From: Streptacidiphilus neutrinimicus
GTDB taxonomy: Bacteria; Actinomycetota; Actinomycetes; Streptomycetales; Streptomycetaceae
Reading direction: 5' to 3'
NCBI RefSeq assembly: GCF_000787815.1
Contig: NZ_BBPO01000008.1
Coordinates: 51,062 to 115,061 of the forward strand
DNA length: 64,000 nucleotides
The translations under genes and the position numbers were made by a program. This document shows positions 50,032 to 58,316 of this stretch, piece by piece (the stretch's first letter is position 1; each line of letters opens with the position of its first letter). Under the pieces are notes generated by a model. It ran no database searches. It saw only the letters and a list, made by a program, of their open reading frames with translations, and was not told where the DNA came from.

Positions 50032-50065
50032 CGTCCAGGCGGGCGACGGCTGATCTGATCGGCCG

Positions 50066-50551
50066 TCAATCCTGGGAAGCCACGCGGCCTCCGGCCGAGT
50101 GCACCGGGGCGAGCAGTTGGGCGGAGGTCCTGTGATTGCGCTGCGTGGAGGCTCCGGCCATCGCGGCCGACGCCGTGGCCGCGTCGGTAGCCGGTGGGAC
50201 GACCAGGAGCAGGAAGTGGTCCTGGAAGCCCCGGGTGAGACTGATGGTCCAGTCGCAGCCGGGGAACCAGTTGATCCGGATCACCCGGCCGTCCACGGTC
50301 ACCGTGCGGGGGACCTCGTCCCAGGCCACGGTATCGAGGCCGATCCGCAGGACACTGCCCAGGTGGGCGGTGAGCGCGGTGACCAGGTCGGGCAGTTCGG
50401 CCTGGACGTGGCGCGAGCGCGGCCACCACGCGCCGTCGAACATCCCGGTCCGCGACATCGTCGCTTCGAGCAGCAGCCGGGGCAGGAGCGGCGCGCCGAG
50501 CGCGTCCACCCGCAGCGGAGGGGGATAGGAGGAGAGGTCCATCGGCGCCAT
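50066..50551 (-). CDS. DUF5994-type protein (paralog 4)
   Basis: This 161-residue protein has the signature GMFDGAWWPRSRHVQAELPDLVTALTAHLGSVLRIGLDTVAWDEVP, then VIRINWFPGCDWTISLTRGFQDHFLLLVVPPATDAATASAAMAGA. It is most similar to paralog 3 (44169-44648). The ATG at 50551 or the in-frame ATG three codons later could be the start. It lies divergently from the CBS-pair gene at 50807 across 255 bases, which suggests joint stress control. The function is unknown. Confidence 0.85.
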   Translation of the reverse strand: MAPMDLSSYPPPLRVDALGAPLLPRLLLEATMSRTGMFDGAWWPRSRHVQAELPDLVTALTAHLGSVLRIGLDTVAWDEVPRTVTVDGRVIRINWFPGCDWTISLTRGFQDHFLLLVVPPATDAATASAAMAGASTQRNHRTSAQLLAPVHSAGGRVASQD

Positions 50552-50806
50552 GTGAGGTCGCCTGTCCGGTCCGCGAGCGGACCTGTCATGACCCAGGGCG
50601 GCACCAGCGCGAATGTTGGTGGGGAGGCGCTTCCTCGGCTACCTTCACCCTACTCCGTCGGCGGTCCGCCGCCGGTGCCGCTCCCCGGCGGAGTAGGCTT
50701 GAGCCGTCCAGGGCATCTCGTATCCGGTACACGTTCCGGCATCGTCCTGGGTTTACAACACCGCCGGGCCGTCCATGGCCGCCCGGAGACAGGCGCAGGT
50801 GCCACC

Positions 50807-51232
50807 GTGGCCAGCCGACTTCCCGCCCCCGCGCGCGCCCGCCTGACCGTGGCCGACGCCATGGAACCGCACGAGCACCAGATCGCCGACGACACCACCA
50901 TCGACCGGGCCAACGACCTCTTCGACGACAACCCCGGCATGCCCTACCTGCTCGTACGCGACGCCGCAGGACGCTGCGAGGGCCTGGTCACCAGGTCGGC
51001 GCTGCTCGTCTTCCTGGCCCGCTCGTGGTACACCGAGCACACCCTCGTCCGCGACACTACCCATCAGCGCGGCCCCTTCGCCCGGCCGGCCATGAAACTC
51101 GAGTTCGCCGCAGAAACCATGCGGAACAAGCACCTGCGGGTATGGCCTGTCGTCGACTACGAGGGGCTTCTCCTGGGTGTACTGACCATGCGTCGCGTCA
51201 ACGACATGACACCCGCCCCGCAACCGTCCTGA
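50807..51232 (+). CDS. CBS-domain pair protein (paralog)
   Basis: This 141-residue protein has two CBS domains: TVADAMEPHEHQIADDTTIDRANDLFDDNPGMPYLLVRDAAGRCEGLVTRSAL and FARPAMKLEFAAETMRNKHLRVWPVVDYEGLLLGVLTMRRV. It parallels the protein at 48908-49309, including the ARSWYTEHTLVRD linker equivalent to QPWYSQHARLRD. The GTG at 50807 is the most economical start; the ORF extends further upstream without similarity. Nucleotide sensing and regulation of a partner are the family role. Confidence 0.88.
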   Translation: MASRLPAPARARLTVADAMEPHEHQIADDTTIDRANDLFDDNPGMPYLLVRDAAGRCEGLVTRSALLVFLARSWYTEHTLVRDTTHQRGPFARPAMKLEFAAETMRNKHLRVWPVVDYEGLLLGVLTMRRVNDMTPAPQPS

Positions 51233-51284
51233 GGGCCGTGTGACCGCGGTCCGGCGACTGAGCCCCCGGTCCTCGCCGTTCGCC

Positions 51285-51488
51285 TCAGTGCTCCCAGTGC
51301 ACCCCGGCCACCGCATGCACGGGCAGGGAGTACTGCGGGGCCGCCGCGCCGGGAACGCGGACATGGATCCACGTGTCCTGGAGCCGGACGTCCAGACGCA
51401 TGTTGCCGCTGAACGTTCGCCCGTTCACCTCCACATCCCCCGCGAAGCGGACGACGGCGGGCCGGTACGGGTCATCCTGCGGTTGCAT
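51285..51488 (-). CDS. small conserved hypothetical protein
   Basis: This 67-residue, beta-rich protein contains PYRPAVVRFAGDVEVNGRTFSGNMRLDVRLQDTWIHVRVPG then PQYSLPVHAVAGVHWEH. The alternating hydrophobic pattern suggests a small beta-sandwich or barrel. The coding bias is strong. It is convergent with the CBS gene, whose stop is 53 bases away. The family is not recognised and there is no functional clue. Confidence 0.6.
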   Translation of the reverse strand: MQPQDDPYRPAVVRFAGDVEVNGRTFSGNMRLDVRLQDTWIHVRVPGAAAPQYSLPVHAVAGVHWEH

Positions 51489-51968
51489 AGGTCCAGCTTC
51501 CCGCGGCCGCGGGAGCACCGCACGTCGGTGGCGTCGCCGACCGCGGCGATCTTCGCCGCTGACCCGACCGGGGACTCGGCGTCGTCATGTGGCGTCCTGT
51601 TCGTGACGAGTTGTCTGCTCGGCCCAGACCTGCGTCGGCGGGCCGCTTACTCGGATCCGGCGGCTTCCCGGGCGCAGACGAGGGCGGCCGGCGGCGGACG
51701 GCGCTGCTCCCGAAGCCGCCGGTGAGGGTGTGGTGCAGGGCGTGCACGCCACGGTTGGGTGGACGGTGGTCGGGTGGGCCTCCACGCACTGCTGCCGATC
51801 TTCGGCTGCACCGATCGACCTGGCCCGCGCGGGCCCCTGGCCTTCGGCCGTCGGCTGGTGTCCGCCGGATACGTCGGGCGTGACGCACCGGCGACCGGGG
51901 GCCCATCGAAGCGCGCGATGGGGCGCCTTTTCGCGGGTGAAACGCGCCGGAGTGGTGAGACGCGGTGT
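51489..51968. other. 480-base region without a supportable gene
   Basis: Open frames on both strands have irregular codon bias and no family features. It separates two small divergent genes and probably holds their promoters. Confidence 0.5.
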
Positions 51969-52367
51969 ATGGCAGTCGCCACCAGAATCGAGCTGGTCAT
52001 CCACTCCGTCGAGCAGGGACGGCGGGCCGGCCGTTGGAGGCTGACCATCCACGACTACGAGGTGGTGTGCGAGCTGCTCGGCAAACTAGAACGGCCCCGC
52101 CCCGCCGGGCCTCCCATGGTCCGCTCCCTGGCCGAACGCACCGTCCGGCTGCGAAACGCCGCAGCGGATCTGGCCTGCGCGGCCATGACGACCCACGGTG
52201 AGCTGGCCTGGATGCTCTCCGAGTGCGCCACCGCCCTGTCCCCTCTCACCGACGGCGCCATCCACCCTTACCGGCTCAGTCCCGCGGAGGCATCCGACGC
52301 CGAGACCGCCCTCGACCAGATCCAGGCCTTCCTCGACAGCGCCGAGCGCCACAGCGGCCGCCCTTGA
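51969..52367 (+). CDS. hypothetical helical protein
   Basis: This 132-residue soluble protein has RIELVIHSVEQGRRAGRWRL at the N-terminus and a helical body with repeated Ala-rich heptads (SLAERTVRLRNAAADLACAAMTTHGELAWMLSECATAL; EASDAETALDQIQAFLDSA). ATG at 51969 is chosen because upstream extension lacks good codon bias. No domain is recognised. It is convergent with the winged-helix regulator gene. Confidence 0.6.
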   Translation: MAVATRIELVIHSVEQGRRAGRWRLTIHDYEVVCELLGKLERPRPAGPPMVRSLAERTVRLRNAAADLACAAMTTHGELAWMLSECATALSPLTDGAIHPYRLSPAEASDAETALDQIQAFLDSAERHSGRP

Positions 52368-52438
52368 ACGGACACGTTCACTGCGCGCCGTGAACGGCAC
52401 CGGGCGAGCAACCACGAGCCGCCGACCGGCCCGGCGCT

Positions 52439-52759
52439 TCACCCGCCGGTGGGCTCGGCAGGGAGTGAGGTGAGCGCGGCCAGGAGCTCGGCGACGGTGG
52501 GGCCGGCGTCGGCGGGGTGCCGCAGCTTGGTGCCGGGCACGAGACGGTAGCGGTTGCTACGTCCGGACCGGGTGTGGGCGAGGTAGTCGGCCGCTTCCAG
52601 GTCGGCGATGACCCGCATGACCGCCCGCTCCGTCAGGCGGCAGCGCACCGCTATGTCCCGTACCCGGATCCCGGGATCCCGGGCAATCTGGACGAGCACC
52701 CGGGCGTGGTTGGGCAGGAACGTCCACTGCGTGGCCCTGGGAGCGGGGACCTGCTGCAT
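52439..52759 (-). CDS. winged-helix transcriptional regulator
   Basis: This 106-residue protein of the MarR/ArsR-like winged-helix type has PNHARVLVQIARDPGIRVRDIAVRCRLTERAVMRVIADLEAADYLAHTRSGRSNRYRL, covering the helix-turn-helix, recognition helix and beta wing. The ATG at 52759 is preferred over 52816 because the conserved part starts soon after it and GGAGG is upstream. It is divergent from a small gene at 52909. The target is unknown; self- and neighbour-regulation is likely. Confidence 0.8.
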   Translation of the reverse strand: MQQVPAPRATQWTFLPNHARVLVQIARDPGIRVRDIAVRCRLTERAVMRVIADLEAADYLAHTRSGRSNRYRLVPGTKLRHPADAGPTVAELLAALTSLPAEPTGG

Positions 52760-52908
52760 GCACCCAGGATCCTCCGGAACACCTGCTATCGCAAACATGA
52801 CATGAGTTTCATGCAACTGTTGACACTCCTTGAGCCCAGGAGTGAACCTGGTGGGGCACCACGGGCGGACCTGCCCGCCGAGGTGGCCGGATGCAGCGGA
52901 GGTGCGCT

Positions 52909-53202
52909 GTGACCAGGGACGAACTGAACGCGTTGGCCTCGCGGCTGCGTGAGCACGGGACCGTGCCCCACGCCGTCGACCAGGCTCTGAAGGCCGTCGA
53001 CGCCTACCTCGCGCTGGCCGATCGCCACCCCGATGCCCCCGCGCTGACGTTCGAGCGCCGCCGCGCGCTCGAACTGTGGCGGGCTCTGCAGGACACCGCC
53101 GCGGCGCTCGCCGCGCAGGGGGCCCGATCCAGGCGGAGGGTGCGCCGTGAACGGTCGTCGTCGACCTCGCCCGGGTTCCTCGCTCAAGCTACGCCGCCCT
53201 GA
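52909..53202 (+). CDS. small hypothetical protein
   Basis: This 97-residue, mainly helical protein has TRDELNALASRLREHGTVPH and AVDQALKAVDAYLALADRHPDAPALTFERRRALELWRALQDTAAALAA, followed by a basic tail (RSRRRVRRERSSSTS). The GTG at 52909 is preferred because GGAGG lies six bases upstream; ATG 52891 would put that site inside the gene. No family is recognised. Confidence 0.55.
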   Translation: MTRDELNALASRLREHGTVPHAVDQALKAVDAYLALADRHPDAPALTFERRRALELWRALQDTAAALAAQGARSRRRVRRERSSSTSPGFLAQATPP

Positions 53203-53394
53203 ACGCCCCGCTCGTGCTCCGGCTGGGCGTGGGGTTCCGAGTGCGGCATGACCCGGCACGTCGTCGCGTCCGCGCCAGTCGCGCATCGCGCGCACCTTCC
53301 GCGCGGACCAGTCCTACGCCGGACTGCGGTGCCGAGCACAGCCTGGTCGCGGAAGCGATGTCTTCTTCGCACGCTTTGGATTTCGGAGTGGACG

Positions 53395-53781
53395 ATGAGC
53401 ACAGTCGATCCCCGGGCGGCTTCTTTTCCCCGGCCCCCGCTGAAGGTGGAGTGCAGTCCGGTGCCGGGTGGGCAGGTGTGCTCGCTGATCGGCGACCTCG
53501 ACCCGGACACCTGCGTGGATGCGACCGCGGTGCTCGGTCGGGCGGTCGAAGCGCGGCCGGGGGTGGTCTGCGTGGACATGCGCGAAGTGCAGTCCTGCGG
53601 CTCGGCCGCGTTGAACATGCTGCTGGGGCTGCGCGCGCTCGCCGAACAGGAGCGGGTGCCGCTGGCCGTGGTCGCCCCCAGCCGACGCGTGGAGCGGCTG
53701 CTGGAGCTGACCGACGCACGGCGGCTGTTCCGCATCTACCCGGACTACGAACCGGCCGTGGACGTCCTTGGTTCTCCCTGA
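53395..53781 (+). CDS. STAS-domain anti-anti-sigma factor
   Basis: This 128-residue RsbV/SpoIIAA-like protein has LKVECSPVPGGQVCSLIGDLDPDTC at the N-terminal strands, VCVDMREVQSCGSAALNMLLGLRALAEQ with the phosphorylatable position near SCGSAAL, then LAVVAPSRRVERLLELTDARRLFRIYPD. STAS proteins bind HATPase anti-sigma factors when dephosphorylated. A HATPase gene follows 83 bases downstream, and a PP2C phosphatase that could dephosphorylate it is at 46455-47702. The three could form one partner-switching module. Confidence 0.9.
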   Translation: MSTVDPRAASFPRPPLKVECSPVPGGQVCSLIGDLDPDTCVDATAVLGRAVEARPGVVCVDMREVQSCGSAALNMLLGLRALAEQERVPLAVVAPSRRVERLLELTDARRLFRIYPDYEPAVDVLGSP

Positions 53782-53864
53782 CCTGGCGGTCGTCCGGCAG
53801 GTGTGTGCCGGGGCGAGGCGGGAAGGCGCGCAGCGTCCTACCGGCCCACCCTCTGGACTCGGCC

Positions 53865-54341
53865 ATGATCAACAGTTCGGCCCTGTATCCGCCGTCGTTC
53901 TTCCATCGTCGGATCGGCTTCCGTCGCGGCGGTGACCGCGTGACGCCGGTGAGCGAGGGAATCGAGTTCGTCCGCCAGTCGCTCGCCGAGTGGCATCTGG
54001 GCTCGCCCGAGGTGGGCGGCGACGAGGAACGCGCCTACGAAGCCCTGTTGGTGGCAGCCGAACTCCTCGCCAACGCCGAACAGCACGGCGGCGGCGCGCG
54101 CCGGCTCCGCCTCGACCTCGACCCCGCCGGACAACAACTGCGCATCGCCGTCTCCGACAGCGACCCACACCACCGCCCCCGTCCGGTCCGGCCCCACCGC
54201 GCCGACCGCCCGCACGGCCACGGCCTGCACATCCTGTCCCGGCTGTCGATCTGGGGCACCACGGACGATGGCCGGGCTGGCAAGACCGTGTGGGCCCAAG
54301 TCCCCGTCCGCACACCCCACTACGGCCACCCGCGCCGGTGA
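53865..54341 (+). CDS. HATPase-type anti-sigma factor (RsbW-like)
   Basis: This 158-residue protein contains the N box EALLVAAELLANAEQHGGG (Asn of the Bergerat fold), then RLDLDPAGQQLRIAVSDSDP and GHGLHILSRLSIWG (G boxes) and the final KTVWAQVPV. It is cytoplasmic and binds ATP, a sigma factor and the STAS antagonist. ATG at 53865 gives an N-terminal extension (YPPSFFHRRIGFRRGGDRVTP); GTG at 53940 is an alternative. It pairs with the STAS gene upstream. The cognate sigma factor is not in the window. Confidence 0.9.
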   Translation: MINSSALYPPSFFHRRIGFRRGGDRVTPVSEGIEFVRQSLAEWHLGSPEVGGDEERAYEALLVAAELLANAEQHGGGARRLRLDLDPAGQQLRIAVSDSDPHHRPRPVRPHRADRPHGHGLHILSRLSIWGTTDDGRAGKTVWAQVPVRTPHYGHPRR

Positions 54342-54844
54342 GAGCCTGCATCGATGCGGCTGCGGGTCCTCGGACGCGTCACCCCGGCAGCCCCGGTGAC
54401 CAAGCCGGCCCCCCGTTCGAGGGCCTCGACGAGATCGGGCCAGCACAACTCGCGTGTGAGACAGGAAAGCTGTCGACGCGCGTGGAGCGAACGTCAGACG
54501 CGTGGTCGCCGACAGCCGGCACCACTGGCTGCCGCGGCACCGGCGCGAGCATCATCGACGAGCCGCGGCTCCCGTCCACCATGTGCTTTTCCTGGCTGGG
54601 CACGTTCGCACCGGAACCGGACTCCGGGCGGGGCACGTCTGGCGTCGTCCAGCCGAACCCCGCCCTGGGCCATCCCGGTGCTCCTCTGGCGCGCCTGGCG
54701 GGCGATTCAAGGGATCCGCCCTGGTCAGGTGGCGTTCAGCAGATTAGTGGTCGGGTTGTGATCGTCGCTCCACCCGAGCTCCACCTACCGAAACCAGGAT
54801 GAAGAGGGCATGGCGTTCCAAGAGCTTGTGAGAAGGTGATCGCT
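54342..54844. other. 503-base region without a supportable gene
   Basis: Between the HATPase gene and the integrase gene. Frames are irregular and no domain or RNA gene is seen. It may mark the boundary between the stress neighbourhood and the integrase-containing element. Confidence 0.5.
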
Positions 54845-56125
54845 ATGCGCGCCCACGCCCGCCCGGGGCGCGTGGACCGCCGCTGCGGCTGCCGCGACCA
54901 TGACGGCCGCCAGCTTGGCGCCCACTGCCCCCGCCTCACCAGCGACGCGGCCCACGGGAGCTGGACGTTCGCCGTCGACGTCCCCAGCTCCGAACCCGGC
55001 ACCCGTCACCGCACCGTGCGCCGCTGCGGCTTCGCGACCGAGGACGACGCCCGTACCGCGCTCCACCGCTACCTCGACGGCCGTCTCCTCGGGGTCAGCG
55101 CCGACCCCAACCAGACCGTGGGGGAGTACCTGGCCGTCTGGCTGGCCGGGAAACGGCTGCGGCTCAAGGCCACGACCTGGGTCCGCTACCGCGACTACGT
55201 CCAGGACGATCTGATCCCCGCGTTCGGCCCGATCCGCCTGGACGACCTCGCCTACGCGCACTTGCACCACTTCGTCCAGGCCCAGCTCGCCGCGGGCCGC
55301 GGCCGGCAGACCGTCTGGCACATCCTCGCCACCCTCTCCAGCGCGCTGGGCGACGCGGTCCGCACTCACCGCCTCCTCGTCAACGTGGCCAAGCCATCGG
55401 TCCTGCCCCGTCCCACCCCGGACGAGCGCACCGTGTGGACCCCGGCCCAGGCGATCCGCTTCCTGCGCTACACCCGCGTCCACGACCCCGACTTCGCCGA
55501 CCTGGTCGAACTCCTCATCTGCACCGGCCTGCGCAAGGGCGAGGCCCTCGGCCTGCACTGGGACGACGTCCACCTCAACCGGCACGTCCTCTACGTGCGC
55601 TGGACGCTGTCCGCGATCGACAACAACCGGCTCGACCTCACCCCACCGAAGACCCGCAAGAGCCGCGACTGGGTCGCCCTGTCACCCCGCGCCTTCACGA
55701 TCCTGGCCCGCCGCAAGGACGCGCGCGTACCCGCCGACCTGGCCCGCCCACACGGCGGCTACGTCTTCCACCGTGACGACGGCGAGCCGCTACACCCCGA
55801 GTACGTCCTCAACCACTTCCACCACCTCGCCCGCCAGGCGGGCGTCCCCAAGATCCACGTCCACGACCTGCGCCACCTGGCCGCGACCCTCGCCCTCACC
55901 CGCGGCATCGAGCTGACCATCGTCTCCAAGACGCTGCGCCACTCCACCGTGTCCACCACAGCCAACATCTACGAGCACCTGACCCGGCCCGCCGCCCGTC
56001 AGGCCGTCAACGCCATCGCCGCCGAACTCGACCACGCCGAACGCCGCCACGACCACCAGCCGACCACCCAGCCCGGCCGCCACCACCGTGAAGCCGGCAC
56101 CGGCCAGTACGGGCCCGCCGCCTGA
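54845..56125 (+). CDS. int: tyrosine recombinase (phage/AICE-type integrase)
   Basis: This 426-residue site-specific recombinase has an N-terminal arm and zinc-like Cys cluster (RRCGCRDHDG...HCPRL), a SAM-like core-binding domain near 95-190 (TVGEYLAVWLAGKRLRLKATTW) and a catalytic domain with Arg in CTGLRKGEALGL, HDLRH and the final RHSTVSTTANIYEH carrying His and the nucleophilic Tyr. It cuts at an att site; a tRNA-Pro 3' fragment lies 117 bases downstream and is the likely core. No xis, rep or transfer gene is visible, so the element is probably reduced. ATG at 54845 or GTG at 54836 could be the start. Confidence 0.93.
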   Translation: MRAHARPGRVDRRCGCRDHDGRQLGAHCPRLTSDAAHGSWTFAVDVPSSEPGTRHRTVRRCGFATEDDARTALHRYLDGRLLGVSADPNQTVGEYLAVWLAGKRLRLKATTWVRYRDYVQDDLIPAFGPIRLDDLAYAHLHHFVQAQLAAGRGRQTVWHILATLSSALGDAVRTHRLLVNVAKPSVLPRPTPDERTVWTPAQAIRFLRYTRVHDPDFADLVELLICTGLRKGEALGLHWDDVHLNRHVLYVRWTLSAIDNNRLDLTPPKTRKSRDWVALSPRAFTILARRKDARVPADLARPHGGYVFHRDDGEPLHPEYVLNHFHHLARQAGVPKIHVHDLRHLAATLALTRGIELTIVSKTLRHSTVSTTANIYEHLTRPAARQAVNAIAAELDHAERRHDHQPTTQPGRHHREAGTGQYGPAA

Positions 56126-56192
56126 AATGCCGTCAGTGAGATTCGTCAGCCGAGCCGAATAATGACGACCACAACACGACCACCAACGGAAA

Positions 56193-56224
56193 AGGCCGCT
56201 CCCACCCTTCGGTGGAAACGGCCT
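56193..56224 (-). terminator. hairpin with minus-strand T-run beside the tRNA fragment
   Basis: AGGCCG (56193-56198) pairs with CGGCCT (56219-56224), and inside it CCACC (56202-56206) pairs with GGTGG (56211-56215), with a CTTC loop and a 3x3 internal loop. On the minus strand the stem is followed by TTTT, so it terminates minus-strand transcripts; it may originally have been the tRNA terminator. It also lies just after the integrase gene. Confidence 0.65.
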
Positions 56225-56241
56225 CCGACCTGCGAAAACGC

Positions 56242-56285
56242 GGTCGGGACGACAGGATTTGAACCTGCGACCCCTTGACCCCCAG
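56242..56285 (-). tRNA. tRNA-Pro(GGG) 3' fragment, likely attachment site
   Basis: On the minus strand the sequence begins CTGGGGGTCAAGG (anticodon loop and 3' anticodon stem, anticodon GGG) and continues through the T arm (GTCGCAGGTTCAAATCCTG) and 3' acceptor strand (TCGTCCCGACC). The 5' half (acceptor strand, D arm, 5' anticodon stem) is absent: upstream sequence does not continue with CTTGA. An isolated tRNA 3' end near an integrase is the usual attL/attR core of Streptomyces integrative elements. It is not a functional tRNA. Confidence 0.75.
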
Positions 56286-56380
56286 CGTCATGCCAGCTTC
56301 ATTCCCGTGGCAGTCCGGTGCGATTCGCCGAGCGCTCCCAAAGGAATGGACGTAGTTCCAGCATTTTCAGGGGGGCCTGG

Positions 56381-57727
56381 TTACGGATGGGGGTGGATGG
56401 TGAAGTAGGCCCAATTGCCCCAGGTGTCGATGTTGCCAGTGTCGGCGCCGTTGTGGGTGTACTCGGTTGTGATGCGGTAGAGGGTGCCGTCGGCGAGGTG
56501 AGTCCAGGAGATGGGCGTGTTGATGCCGCTGTGGCTCTTGAGGTCAGTTGTCCACGTGGTGACGGCGTGCCAGGCGCCGTTGTCGTAGCGCTGGAGGGTG
56601 ACCAGGAGGGGCTGGCCGGAGTGGTCGGGGGTGACGCGGGTGGACAGGAGCGGCTGGAGGTGGGCGTCGCGGTAGTAGACGGCGTAGGTGGTGCCGTTGA
56701 TGCGGGTGGTGGCGGTTTGCTGCAGGAGCGTGTTGGTGACGATGGCGTGGGTGTAGGCGGTGGTGGTGGCGCTGGTGGGGTTGTAGCGGTAGTCGCCGGT
56801 GAAGGCGGCGCTGAAGGTGGTGTTGCGGGTGAGCTTGTACCAGGCGGTGAGGTTTCCGCTCGCGTCCACGGTGCCGGTCTTCAGGGCGGTGGCACTGCCG
56901 CCGGCGGGGTGGGCGGTCAGGGTGAGGGTGCGACCGTTGTAGGTGGTCCCCAGGTGGGCGGTGATCTTGGCCCAGCCGTCGTAGTTGTAGACGGACTTGT
57001 CGGTGCGGACGGTGACGGTCGTGGTGGCGCGCGTGACCTGGACCGTGACGGACTGGGCGAAGGGGAGGTAGCTGCTGCCGCCGTCGTAGGTGAAGCTGTA
57101 AGTGTTGGTGCCACCGGTGTCAGGGGCGTCGCGAAGGCTGAACGTGCCGTCCTTGGCGACTGTGAGGGTGCCAAGCGGGACGCCGCCGGGGTGGGCCGGG
57201 TCGGTGCGGACGGCGTGGATCTGGCCGGTCGGAACGTAGTAGGGAGTGGGCCAGATGACGACGCCCTGGATGGTCATCGCGGTGGCGCGGGGTGAGCTGG
57301 CGGGGGCGGTGAGGCCCATGCGGGGAGCGTACTTGGCCACTTGCATGGCGAAGGTGGCGGTGGCGGGCTGGTTCTGGGCGTCGCCGGGATAGTCGATCCG
57401 GTAACTGAGCCCGCCGGTCATGGGTGCTGTGTCGTCGAAGGTGACCGCATTCGCGCCCCAGACGGTGGCGTCGGGCAGGGTCTCACCTGATGGGTCAGCG
57501 GCGTCGAAGCGGGTGATGTGGACGCCTTCGCCGTCGAGGTTCGTGGCGGCCTGGATGGTGAAGCGGGTGCCGAATCCTTCGCCTGGGGCCATGGTGGCGG
57601 TGCCGGTCAAGGTGATCGTGGTGGGTGCGGGCGTGTCGGCGTAGGCGGCGTTCGCGGTCAGGGTGAGGGGTGTCAGGCCGAGCAGGCCGGTGATGGTCGC
57701 GGCCAGGAGGCGGCGGGATGGGGTCAC
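56381..57727 (-). CDS. secreted Ig-like repeat protein (copy B)
   Basis: This 448-residue exported protein has a signal peptide, TPSRRLLAATITGLLGLTPL ending near AYA. It lacks the propeller of copy A (33462-35732) but matches its last 290 or so residues closely, for example TNTYSFTYDGGSSYLPF, TTVTVRTDKSVYNYDGWAK, TFSAAFTGDYRYNPT and the terminal TGNIDTWGNWAYFTIHPHP. The blocks are also nearly identical at DNA level, so the duplication is fairly recent. It is probably a surface or matrix protein. The start is GTG with a weak ribosome binding site. Confidence 0.85.
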   Translation of the reverse strand: MTPSRRLLAATITGLLGLTPLTLTANAAYADTPAPTTITLTGTATMAPGEGFGTRFTIQAATNLDGEGVHITRFDAADPSGETLPDATVWGANAVTFDDTAPMTGGLSYRIDYPGDAQNQPATATFAMQVAKYAPRMGLTAPASSPRATAMTIQGVVIWPTPYYVPTGQIHAVRTDPAHPGGVPLGTLTVAKDGTFSLRDAPDTGGTNTYSFTYDGGSSYLPFAQSVTVQVTRATTTVTVRTDKSVYNYDGWAKITAHLGTTYNGRTLTLTAHPAGGSATALKTGTVDASGNLTAWYKLTRNTTFSAAFTGDYRYNPTSATTTAYTHAIVTNTLLQQTATTRINGTTYAVYYRDAHLQPLLSTRVTPDHSGQPLLVTLQRYDNGAWHAVTTWTTDLKSHSGINTPISWTHLADGTLYRITTEYTHNGADTGNIDTWGNWAYFTIHPHP

Positions 57728-57784
57728 ATCGGTCTCTTCACTGGTGATTGGGCGGCCTGCGACCTGGTGGCGGCAGACGCTGGT

Positions 57785-58060
57785 GGGTGGGCGGTGGCGT
57801 TGTAGACGCCGACCAGGTGGTACCAGTTGGCGGTAGTGGCAGGTGCACCGGATCTTCCGGCGAAGTACCAGGTGGCGTTTGATTCTGCGTCGTGGGTGAC
57901 CGAGAAGGCGAAGCCGCCGAGGGAGTGGTTGTAGTTGAGGTAGATCGCTTGCAGTGCGGTGTGGACGGGCGCATGCATCAGTGCCGGGACGGAGTCGGGA
58001 GAGCCGCTGGAAGCGGAGGTGCGAGCGAGCGAGAAGCTGTGGACCTGGCCGATGGCGCGT
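57785..58060 (-). pseudogene. LamG-domain protein, internal fragment
   Basis: The minus-strand frame reads IYLNYNHSLGGFAFSVTHDA then WYFAGRSGAPATTANWYHLVGVYNATA, a LamG/concanavalin-like domain core (the WYHLVGVYN motif), then breaks down before the Ig-like copy B gene. There is no start, signal peptide or domain end. The missing end resembles the fragment at 35846-35953 on the same strand. It may be half of an original LamG gene split or duplicated during rearrangement. Confidence 0.5.
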
Positions 58061-58316
58061 CTCCAACGGACCTTCAAATCCTGCCTCACCGCGCGTAACT
58101 GGTGCAGGGCGCGCATATTATCGATCACCCGCCAGGTCGTGATCACCACCCCTGCCGCGGGCACCAGAGCATGACGGCGGACCACGAGAGCCGTACCAGC
58201 CTGTCCGGACGGCACAGCAAGCTGGGCCCGGCCAGGGAGAGTTGGCCTGTGAGCTGCTTGGTAGCGTGCTACTGACGCGTTGTGGGGGCAGGCGGACGGG
58301 GGGGCGGGGCGCTGCG

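Noticed and set aside
56242..56285. Complete tRNA gene
   Set aside because: Only the 3' half can be formed; the sequence on the 5' side does not supply the matching anticodon stem, D arm or acceptor strand.
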